Source: CAYRES01 sp964423425 (lineage in GTDB: Bacteria; Actinomycetota; Thermoleophilia; RBG-16-64-13). From it: DNA of 64,000 nucleotides. A program made the position numbers and the translations under genes. The notes below the pieces were generated by a model that was given only the letters and a program-made list of their open reading frames with translations, was not told the origin of the DNA and searched no databases. The stretch spans positions 281,969-345,968 of the forward strand of contig CAYRES010000002.1 of the NCBI GenBank assembly GCA_964423425.1, written 5' to 3'. Positions 43,762 through 51,878 of this stretch are shown here, piece by piece; within the stretch, counting starts at the first letter, position 1; each line of letters begins with the position of its first letter.

Positions 43762-44115
43762 AGGGGAGGTCTGCGGGCGGCGCCTGCCGGCCCGGAGGCG
43801 GCAGACCCTCCGGTGGTCCCTTCTCATCTGGGCCGAGGCTGGGTGGGCGAGGAGGCACTTGCCATCGCCGTGTGGGCGGCGCGGGTGGGGTCGTCTTTTC
43901 CAGAGGTCCTCCGGCTGGCGGCCAATCGCAGCGGCGACTCCGATTCCACGGCATCCATAGCAGGCCAGATCTGGGGAGCCGCGCATGGGCGCGAGGGTAT
44001 CCCGGAGGAGTGGGCACAGGGCCTCGATGCACGTGAGGTGCTCGAGTGGTTGGTGGAGGCTTTGGTGGCCCTGGAGTCCGATGAGGATGTGGTTCGATCT
44101 CGAGCCGAGACATGA
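43762..44115 (+). pseudogene. C-terminal fragment of an ADP-ribosylglycohydrolase
   Basis: The frame directly continuing from the ARPP-1 gene, after its TAG, encodes LGRGWVGEEALAIAVWAA, then LAANRSGDSDSTASIAGQIWGAAHG and IPEEWAQGL. This is the C-terminal third of an ADP-ribosylglycohydrolase, including the second metal-binding motif S-G-D-S-D-S-T. The N-terminal two thirds, with the first metal site, are absent (full proteins are about 300 residues). A GTG at 43813 could start a 100-residue product with a weakly placed GGAGG. It is either a remnant, a small separate subunit, or a readthrough extension. Confidence 0.7.
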
Positions 44116-44252
44116 CGAGCGCACACGGTCGTGAGCCTCTTCGGAGCCACGCCCGTGCCCGTGCGGCTCAAGCATCTCCCTTCGGTGGCCGATGGGTCTG
44201 AGGAGGGGTGTCGCGATGTGCCGAAGCTGCACATATGACCCGGGAGGGCACG

Positions 44253-46415
44253 ATGTCTTCTGTGAGTGTGATATGGCGAAGGATCCTCAGTCTCGCGTTG
44301 ATGAGCGCGCTGCTGCTTGCAATCATCGCGGCTCTTGCGGGGTGCACGGCTGCACCCCAGACCACCACACCGAGCGCCACCACCACCGCACCGGGTGTCA
44401 CCACCACGGCTCCGGCACCGGTGGTTCCGACCTACACGGCCACCATCGCCGAATGCCGCACCGCCATACGCGAAGCCCTCGAGGAGACGGGCGCCGATTC
44501 CATGTCGGTCGCTCTGGTGGACGGCGAGACCGTGGTGTGGAGCGAGGCCTTCGGGCTGGCGCAGAAGTCGACCGGCCAAGCCGCCACCACCGACACGCTC
44601 TACTGCATCGGGTCGGTGAGCAAGCTCTTGGCCACCATCTCCGTCATGATGCTGGCCGATCAGGGCAAGGTCGAATTGGACGAACCGGTCGTGACCTACC
44701 TACCTGAGTTCAGCATGCTCTCACCCGAGTACCGCGATATCACCGTACGCATGCTCGTGAACCACTCATCAGGGTTCGCCGGCTCCGACTACCGCAACGG
44801 TTCCATGGCGGTACCGTATACCGACTACGCCGAACAGGTGTTGACCGCACTGAAGGAGGAACGCCTGAAGCACGACCCGGGCTACCTGAACGTCTATTGC
44901 AACGACGGCTTCACCATGGTCGAGATACTGGTGGAGGCGCTCACCGGGCGGAGCTATCCCGATTTCGTCCACGAGGAGATTCTCGCTCCTTTGGGTATGG
45001 AAGGTAGCCGCTTCGCGCAGACACCCGACGACCTGAGAGCGGGGCACTATGCGGAGTCATATGTCGAGGGGCAGCTTATGACTCCTGAGTTCGTCAATGG
45101 CTACGGGGCGGGCGGGCTCTACTCCACCCCTTCCGACATGGCGCGATTCGCCATGATGCTGATGAACGGAGGTTCTCTCGGCGAGGTGCGCATACTCTCC
45201 CCCGGATCGGTGGCCGAGATGGCGACCGACCAGACTGCCGGCACCTTCAATCCGTTGCCCTCGGAAGCACTGCGATACGGCCTGGGGTGGGATACGGTGA
45301 CCCAGCCGGGGATGGCAGCCGTGGGCATCACCGCGTGGGGCAAGACCGGCGGCACCACCGCCTACGGTGCGGAATTCATCGTGTTGCCGGAAGAACGGCT
45401 GGCGTGCATCGTTCTCACCGACATCTCCGGGAGCGCGCGGGCTTTGGCGGTCGCTGAGCATATCCTGCTGCGTGCGCTGGTGGAGCGGGGCAGCTTGGAT
45501 GCCATGCCCGAGCCGCTGCCGGAGAAGGCGGCGCCGGAAGCCGTGGCTTCGCCGGCCGAACAACAGGCCATGAGCGGAGTATATACGGGCAATTCCCTGA
45601 TCCAGCGTATCGGCGTCGCTCCGGAAGGATCCCTCTCCGTCCAGACGTGGACCGGCGAGGGTTGGAGTCCGGGCCTCACGGATCTCACACTGCGCACCGA
45701 CGGCTGGTACACGAGCGACGAGATGGCGCTGGTCTCCTACCGGCCGGTCGGCGGTGGCGGGAGGAGCTACGTGGCGGTGCGGAGCAGGCATGGGTACGGA
45801 CACTACCTCTCCTCTGTTCTCTACGCCGAGAAGGTCTCCGCCACACCGGCGATGACGGCGGCGTGGGAGGCGCGGGCGGGCAGCACGTACCTGTACGCCA
45901 ACGTGAGCGTCCGCGATGTGGACTTCAGGAGCGACGTGGGCGATCCGCGCTTCATGCTGACCACCCTACCCGATCTGCCCGGTTATCTGCTGACACCCGA
46001 CACGGACATCGTCGATGCGTCGATGGACGACGCTCGAGCTCTCACATTCGTGCTCATACCGGGGGCCAACGGACGCGATCTGAACGACGTCACAGTCGAG
46101 ACGAGGGACGGGGAAGAATGGCTGCGACAGGGTAGCTACCTGTTCCGGCCGCTGTCGGGAGTGGCGTCGCTCGCACCGGGGTCTTCCACCGTGACCATCG
46201 GTGCCGAGGGGCTCGTGGAGTGGCGCGTGCTCCCGGCCACCGGCACGGTATCCGTACGTGGAGGCGAGGAGTGGCGGCTGTACGACGATGGTTTCGAGCA
46301 GATCGCCCGCGGCTCGGGCGGCGCCAGCGCCACCCTCGAAGGCACCGGCAGGGTCTCCTATCTCATGCTGACCGGTGCGCCCGGGGAGACGGTGACCCTG
46401 AATCTGACACGATGA
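44253..46415 (+). CDS. Serine beta-lactamase-fold hydrolase lipoprotein, copy 2
   Basis: This paralogue of the protein at 26435 has the same length (720 residues) and layout: signal peptide with LAGC, Thr/Pro linker, hydrolase domain with S-V-S-K and Y-C-N, then a beta-rich C-terminal domain ending GETVTLNLTR. The third motif reads AWGKTGGTT, closer to the usual K-T-G than copy 1 (GKAGKT). ATG 44253 follows GGGAGGGCACG, matching the start of copy 1; an ATG at 44235 is also in frame. Bases 44295-45254 are identical to copy 1, whereas the rest differs at many positions. It is an exported hydrolase, substrate unknown. Confidence 0.85.
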   Translation: MSSVSVIWRRILSLALMSALLLAIIAALAGCTAAPQTTTPSATTTAPGVTTTAPAPVVPTYTATIAECRTAIREALEETGADSMSVALVDGETVVWSEAFGLAQKSTGQAATTDTLYCIGSVSKLLATISVMMLADQGKVELDEPVVTYLPEFSMLSPEYRDITVRMLVNHSSGFAGSDYRNGSMAVPYTDYAEQVLTALKEERLKHDPGYLNVYCNDGFTMVEILVEALTGRSYPDFVHEEILAPLGMEGSRFAQTPDDLRAGHYAESYVEGQLMTPEFVNGYGAGGLYSTPSDMARFAMMLMNGGSLGEVRILSPGSVAEMATDQTAGTFNPLPSEALRYGLGWDTVTQPGMAAVGITAWGKTGGTTAYGAEFIVLPEERLACIVLTDISGSARALAVAEHILLRALVERGSLDAMPEPLPEKAAPEAVASPAEQQAMSGVYTGNSLIQRIGVAPEGSLSVQTWTGEGWSPGLTDLTLRTDGWYTSDEMALVSYRPVGGGGRSYVAVRSRHGYGHYLSSVLYAEKVSATPAMTAAWEARAGSTYLYANVSVRDVDFRSDVGDPRFMLTTLPDLPGYLLTPDTDIVDASMDDARALTFVLIPGANGRDLNDVTVETRDGEEWLRQGSYLFRPLSGVASLAPGSSTVTIGAEGLVEWRVLPATGTVSVRGGEEWRLYDDGFEQIARGSGGASATLEGTGRVSYLMLTGAPGETVTLNLTR
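44295..45254 (+). repeat. 960-bp identical tract, copy 2
   Basis: Identical by eye to 26477-27436. A second short tract (45643-45723, matching 27825-27905 with one mismatch) lies within the otherwise diverged 3' half. Confidence 0.85.
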
Positions 46416-46438
46416 AGGCTCGGTATATCGATGCTCTC

Positions 46439-46460
46439 GCCCGGGCAGCGCCCGGGCAGC
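46439..46460 (+). repeat. Tandem GC-rich repeat after hydrolase copy 2
   Basis: GCCCGGGCAGC occurs twice in tandem and is followed by TGCCGGGC, which can pair with it. It may be the terminator separating the hydrolase gene from the defence locus. The rest of the gap to 46685 holds only a weak TACTAT box at 46573-46578. Confidence 0.5.
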
Positions 46461-46685
46461 GTGTTGCCGGGCGGGTCGAATGGGGTGCCGAGCGCCGCGC
46501 GGTGGGGTGAATGGAACTCTCCGTCTGCACTTGGCGCAGGCCGTGCGGCTATCTTCCGTCCGACCAAAGTTGTACTATGGTGCGTATTCTGTGCGTGATC
46601 GTGTAACGGAAAGACGCTGGCGAGCGCCTCGGCGGGCTGCTGTGGCGGCGACGATATGCGGGCAGACCACAAGCGGGGGAGGGTG

Positions 46686-49600
46686 ATGGACGTCTTCGAC
46701 CTTCGGGCCGGGTTGATCGAGGACTACCAAAGCTACGTCGAGAGTTTCATCAATGTCGCCGATGGGCGTATCAGGGGAAAGGTAGAAGGGGAACTCGATG
46801 CGGGGCTGCTGTGGCCTGAGCCCCTGGTGCAGCTGAACCCCTCGTTCGAGTCGGGCGGTTACATAGACGACTTGGTCGCCGAGGGCCTGCTCCACCCCGA
46901 GTGCTCCGCAATCTTCCGGGTGGGCAAGGGCGGGGCGGGCAAAGCCGAAGAGGGGCCCGGCAAGGCGCTCCGCCTCCACCGTCACCAGACCGAGGCCGTA
47001 CGGGCGGCCGGCGGCGGCGCCAACTACGTACTCACCACCGGCACCGGTTCGGGCAAGAGTCTCGCCTACATCATCCCCATCGTGGACCATGTGCTGCGGC
47101 GCGGGTCGGGGCGAGGGGTGCAGGCCATCGTCGTCTACCCCATGAACGCGCTTGCCAACAGTCAAGCAGGGGAGCTCGAGAAGTTCCTCTGCCACGGCTA
47201 CCCGGAGGGGAAACAACCCGTCACCTTTCAGCGCTACACGGGGCAGGAGGGCGACGAGAAGCGCCAAGAGATCATTCTTCATCCGCCCGACATCATCCTC
47301 ACCAACTACGTGATGCTCGAACTCATGCTCACGCGCCCGGGCGAGGACGCACTCATGAAGGCGGCCGAGGGCATCCGTTTCCTGGTGCTGGACGAACTGC
47401 ACACCTATCGCGGCCGCCAGGGGGCCGACGTGAGCTTTCTCGTGCGCCGTGTGCGCAACCGGTTGGCGCCGAAAGGTCTGCAGGTGGTGGGGACGTCGGC
47501 GACTCTCGCGGGCCCCGGCACCCGCGACGAGCAGCGCGTGAAGGTGGCACGGGTGGCCTCGCAGCTCTTCGGGGCGGAGGTTCTGCCCGAGAACGTGATC
47601 GGGGAGACGCTCAAGAGGGCGACGCCGCCGGCTGATGCCGCCGACCAAGCGTTCCGGCGTGAGCTCTTGGAGTGGCTCGACGACATCGAGCGGCCTTTCC
47701 CCACCGACTACGACGAGTTCGTGGCGCACCCGCCGGCGCGGTGGCTCGAAGGCGTGCTTGGTGTGCACGAGGAGATTGGGTCGTCCAGGCTGGTGAGGGC
47801 TCAGCCCCGGAACATCGATGGCCCGGGTGGGGCGGCGGAGCTTCTCCACGCTGAGACCGGGGTGCCGGTCGGGGTGTGCCGCATGGCTCTCGAGCGCCTA
47901 CTGTTGGCGGCCTGCGCGTGTGCGAAAGACCCCGAGACGGGGTTTCCTCCCTTCGCCTTCCGCCTCCACCAGTTCATCAGCCGAGGCGATACGGTCTACG
48001 CGTCACTGGAGAGGGAGGACGAACGCAGCATCACCCTGCACGGCCAGAAGTACGTACCGAAGGATCGCGGGAAGATCCTGCTGCCGCTTTCCTTCTGCCG
48101 TGAGTGTGGGCAGGAGTACTACGTCATCACTCTCACCTCGGGTGAGGACGGTCAACGTCGGGTCGAGGCGCGTGACCCGTCCCGCCGCGGGCTCGAGGAG
48201 GAGGGCGAAGCCGGCTACCTCTACCTGAGCAGCGGGAAGCCCTGGGAGGGAGATCCCGAGACGCTGCTCGACAGGCTCCCCGAGGACTGGGTCGACGTAC
48301 GGAACGGCACGCGCGCCATCAAGCGAGACCAGAAGAAGAACCTGCCGCGGGCGGTGCGGCTGGGGGTGGACGGTGTGGAGACGGAAGAGGGGATCGATGC
48401 ACATTTCGTCCCTGCTCCCTTCCGTTTCTGTCTGCGCTGCGGCGTGTCGTACGGCGGCCGGGTGATCAGCGACTTCCCCAAGCTGGGTCAGCTGGGTTCG
48501 GAAGGGCGAAGCACGGCCACCACCATTCTCGGCATGTCGGCGGTGCGGGGCCTGAAGACCGCACGCGAACTCAATGCCGAGGCGCGCAAACTCCTCAGCT
48601 TCACCGACAACCGTCAGGACGCCTCTCTGCAGGCGGGGCACTTCAACGACTTCATCGAAGTGGGGCTTCTGCGGTCGGCGCTCTACCGGGCCGCTTCGGA
48701 CGCGGGTGACGGTGGCCTGCGCCATGAGGATGTGACGCAGGCGGTCTTCGCGGCCCTACAACTCGACATCGCCGACTATGCGGCCGACCCCGATGTGAAG
48801 TTTCAGGCGGCCAAGGAGACGCAGAAGGCCCTCCGCGACGTGCTCGGCTATCGCCTCTATCGGGATCAGCGGCGTGGCTGGCGTATCACCCTGCCCAACC
48901 TGGAGCAGTGCGGGCTCCTGCACACCGACTATCTATCGCTCGACGATCTCTGTGCGGCGGAGGAGGAGTGGGCGGAGTGCCATGAGCTGCTGGCAGAAGC
49001 GACGCCGGAAACCAGGGAAGCTGTCAGCCGCACCCTGCTGGACTGGATGCGCAGGGCGCTCGCCCTCAAGGTGAACTACTTGGAGGGCGATTCTCAGGAG
49101 AGGATCCGGGCGCAGAGCGACCAGCGCCTCCGCCCACCCTGGGGCATCGACGACAAAGAGCAGATGGAGGCCGCTTCGGTGGTCCTGCCCCGGTCTCGGA
49201 GGCCGAAGGACTACGGAGGGTACGAGTACCTCTCCGGTCGGAGCGGCTTCGGCATGTACCTGAATCGGCCTTCCACGTTCCCGGGCCGTCGCCCCTCTCT
49301 CAAGGTCGACGACCGCGAGCAGATCATCCTTCAGTTGCTTGAGGTGCTACGGGTGGCGGGGCTGGTGGAGGTGGTACTGCCGGCCAAGGACGGCGATGTT
49401 CCCGGCTACCAGGTGCCGGCGGCGGCCCTCGTGTGGAGGGCAGGCGATGGTGCCGCGTCCTTCCGGGATCCCCTGCGCATGCCCCAGCTGCCGGAGGGCG
49501 GCGGTCGTACCAACGAGTTCTTCGTCGCGTTCTATGCGTCGATGGCCGCAGGGCTCAAAGGCTTCGAGGCGCGTGAGCACACCGCTCAAGTACCCTACGA

Positions 49601-51878
49601 ACTGCGGGAGGAACGCGAAGAGCGGTTTCGGAAGGGAGCACTTCCCCTTCTGTTCTGCTCGCCGACCATGGAGCTCGGTGTCGATATCGCCGAGTTGAAC
49701 GTGGTCAACATGCGCAACATCCCGCCCACTCCTGCCAACTATGCGCAGCGCTCCGGTCGGGCCGGCCGCAGTGGCCGGCCGGCCCTCGTCTACTCCTACT
49801 GTTCCACCGGCAGTCCGCACGACCAGTACTTCTTCCGTCGGCCGGCGCAGATGGTGGCCGGGGCCGTCGCCCCGCCACGTATCGATCTGGCCAACGAGGA
49901 CTTGGTGCGGGCCCACGTGCACGCCGTGTGGCTCAAAGAGACCGGCATGTCGCTGGGGAGATCACTGCGGGATCTGCTCGATCTGGAGGGAGAAGAACCC
50001 TCCTTAGAACTTCTACCTGAAGTAAAGGTTGATATCAATAACCAGATCGCCCGCGAGCGCGCGCGGGTACGGGCCATCGCGCTCCTCGCCGAGTGCCGCG
50101 AGGAACTCTTGGCCGGCGGCTGGTACAGCGACCAGTGGCTCGACGAGGTGCTCGACCAGGTGGCGATGCGCTTCGACCGGGCGTGCGCTCGCTGGCGGGA
50201 TCTCTATCGCGCCGCCCACGCCCAGGCCAGGGCACAAGGCAGGATCATTCTCGACGCCACCCGCAGCAAGCGGGAGAAAGACCAGGCCAAAGTCCTGAGA
50301 CGCGAGGCTGAACAGCAGCTGGCGCTTCTCACCGATGTCGACAATCTGCTGCAGTCCGACTTCTACTCCTATCGCTACTTCGCGAGCGAGGGATTCCTGC
50401 CCGGCTACAGCTTCCCCCGCCTGCCGCTCTCGGCCTTCATCCCCGGCTCGCGGGGCAAGAAGGGCGACGATGAGTTTCTGCAGCGGCCCCGGTTCCTGGC
50501 CATCTCCGAATTCGGCCCGCGGGCCATCGTCTATCACGAGGGCTCCCGCTACATCATCGACAAGGCCATCCTCCCCGTGCGGGAGGAGGGCGACCTTGCG
50601 CCGACCCGGGCCAAGATCTGCTCGGCCTGCGGGTACCTGCACGTGGCGCGCCACGGCGATGGTCCCGATCTCTGTGAGGCGTGCGGAACGGCGCTCGGTG
50701 CTCCGCGCGCGAACCTCTTCCGCCTGCAGAACGTGTCCACCAAGCGGCGGGACCGCATCACCTCCGACGAAGAGGAACGTCAACGCTTCGGCTACGAACT
50801 CATCACGGCCGTCCGCTTCGATGGAGACGGTGCGCAGGCCGGCAGGCAGGTCGCCATGGTGGAAGGCGTCGACGGCACCTCGCTCGGCCGCCTCACGTAC
50901 GGCCACACGGCCACCATCTGGCGGGTCAACTTGGGGTGGGCGCGTCGCAAGAACAAAGACAGAGAGGGCTTCGTGCTGGACACGGAGCGCGGGTACTGGG
51001 CGAAGAATCAGGACGACCCCATCGACGCGGAAGTCGACCAGGACCCCATGTCGAACAGGAAGAGGCAGGTCATCCCCTTCGTGGAGGACAGGCGCAATTG
51101 CCTGCTGTTGGAGGTGGAGGAGCCGCTCACGCCGGAGTTCGCCGTCTCGCTGCAGGCGGCGCTCAAGCGTGCCATCCAGGTGGAGTTCCAGTTGGAGGAC
51201 AACGAGCTTGCGGTGGAATCGCTCCCACACGACAAGCAGCCACGTCAGATCCTCCTCTACGAGGCGGCCGAGGGTGGGGCCGGGGCCCTGCGTCAGCTGC
51301 TGCAGGAGGGAGCGCTGGCCGGGGTGGCCGCCAGGGCGCTCGAGCTGTGTCACTTCGACTCCGACACGGGGGAAGACCGAGGGCCCGAGAAGCTGCCCGA
51401 GCCCTGCGAGGCCGCCTGCTACGACTGCCTCATGAGCTACCAGAACCAGCGCTACCACTCGCTGCTCGACCGGCAGCTGGTCCGCGATGTGCTGCTCCGG
51501 TTGCGCACGGCCACGGTGGTGGCGTCGCCGGTGGGCACATCGAGGGCGGAGCATTTGGCCGGCCTCCTGAAGCTCACCGACTCCACGCTCGAGGAGAAGT
51601 GGCTCCGGTTGCTGGAGGAGCGGAACCTCAACCTGCCGGCGCGCGCGCAGGTGCTCATCGAGGAGTGCGGCACGAGGCCGGACTTCCTGTACCAAGCCGA
51701 GCAGGTGGTGGTCTACGTCGACGGCCCGGTGCACGACTTCCCAGAAAGGCAGGCACGCGATGCCGCCCAGACCGCGGCCATGGAGGACGCCGGCTACACG
51801 GTGATTCGCTTCGGCCACGGGGATGACTGGGAGGAGATCGTGGCCAGGTATCCGTACGTGTTCGGAGGTTCGAGGTGA
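46686..51878 (+). CDS. DEAD-like helicase with DUF1998 and C-terminal Vsr/DUF559-like nuclease domain
   Basis: This 1730-residue protein is the first gene of the defence locus. The superfamily 2 helicase core has TGTGSGKS (Lys124), YPMNALANSQ, the Walker B variant DELH (Asp236), GTSATL and QRSGRAGRSG (Gln1021). Cysteine pairs CRECG, CLRCG and later CSACG/CEAC look like zinc ribbons. DUF1998 follows, with the typical CEAACYDCLMSYQNQRYH. The last 100 residues resemble the Vsr/DUF559 endonuclease fold: RPDFLY (Asp1666), VVVYVDGPVH (Asp1679), then ERQARD and GYTVIRFG. Known relatives are DrmA plus DrmB of DISARM and DruE of Druantia. The ATG at 46686 has GGGGGAGGG upstream. It overlaps the next gene by 4 bp. 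It probably recognises and processes invading DNA. Confidence 0.87.
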   Translation: MDVFDLRAGLIEDYQSYVESFINVADGRIRGKVEGELDAGLLWPEPLVQLNPSFESGGYIDDLVAEGLLHPECSAIFRVGKGGAGKAEEGPGKALRLHRHQTEAVRAAGGGANYVLTTGTGSGKSLAYIIPIVDHVLRRGSGRGVQAIVVYPMNALANSQAGELEKFLCHGYPEGKQPVTFQRYTGQEGDEKRQEIILHPPDIILTNYVMLELMLTRPGEDALMKAAEGIRFLVLDELHTYRGRQGADVSFLVRRVRNRLAPKGLQVVGTSATLAGPGTRDEQRVKVARVASQLFGAEVLPENVIGETLKRATPPADAADQAFRRELLEWLDDIERPFPTDYDEFVAHPPARWLEGVLGVHEEIGSSRLVRAQPRNIDGPGGAAELLHAETGVPVGVCRMALERLLLAACACAKDPETGFPPFAFRLHQFISRGDTVYASLEREDERSITLHGQKYVPKDRGKILLPLSFCRECGQEYYVITLTSGEDGQRRVEARDPSRRGLEEEGEAGYLYLSSGKPWEGDPETLLDRLPEDWVDVRNGTRAIKRDQKKNLPRAVRLGVDGVETEEGIDAHFVPAPFRFCLRCGVSYGGRVISDFPKLGQLGSEGRSTATTILGMSAVRGLKTARELNAEARKLLSFTDNRQDASLQAGHFNDFIEVGLLRSALYRAASDAGDGGLRHEDVTQAVFAALQLDIADYAADPDVKFQAAKETQKALRDVLGYRLYRDQRRGWRITLPNLEQCGLLHTDYLSLDDLCAAEEEWAECHELLAEATPETREAVSRTLLDWMRRALALKVNYLEGDSQERIRAQSDQRLRPPWGIDDKEQMEAASVVLPRSRRPKDYGGYEYLSGRSGFGMYLNRPSTFPGRRPSLKVDDREQIILQLLEVLRVAGLVEVVLPAKDGDVPGYQVPAAALVWRAGDGAASFRDPLRMPQLPEGGGRTNEFFVAFYASMAAGLKGFEAREHTAQVPYELREEREERFRKGALPLLFCSPTMELGVDIAELNVVNMRNIPPTPANYAQRSGRAGRSGRPALVYSYCSTGSPHDQYFFRRPAQMVAGAVAPPRIDLANEDLVRAHVHAVWLKETGMSLGRSLRDLLDLEGEEPSLELLPEVKVDINNQIARERARVRAIALLAECREELLAGGWYSDQWLDEVLDQVAMRFDRACARWRDLYRAAHAQARAQGRIILDATRSKREKDQAKVLRREAEQQLALLTDVDNLLQSDFYSYRYFASEGFLPGYSFPRLPLSAFIPGSRGKKGDDEFLQRPRFLAISEFGPRAIVYHEGSRYIIDKAILPVREEGDLAPTRAKICSACGYLHVARHGDGPDLCEACGTALGAPRANLFRLQNVSTKRRDRITSDEEERQRFGYELITAVRFDGDGAQAGRQVAMVEGVDGTSLGRLTYGHTATIWRVNLGWARRKNKDREGFVLDTERGYWAKNQDDPIDAEVDQDPMSNRKRQVIPFVEDRRNCLLLEVEEPLTPEFAVSLQAALKRAIQVEFQLEDNELAVESLPHDKQPRQILLYEAAEGGAGALRQLLQEGALAGVAARALELCHFDSDTGEDRGPEKLPEPCEAACYDCLMSYQNQRYHSLLDRQLVRDVLLRLRTATVVASPVGTSRAEHLAGLLKLTDSTLEEKWLRLLEERNLNLPARAQVLIEECGTRPDFLYQAEQVVVYVDGPVHDFPERQARDAAQTAAMEDAGYTVIRFGHGDDWEEIVARYPYVFGGSR

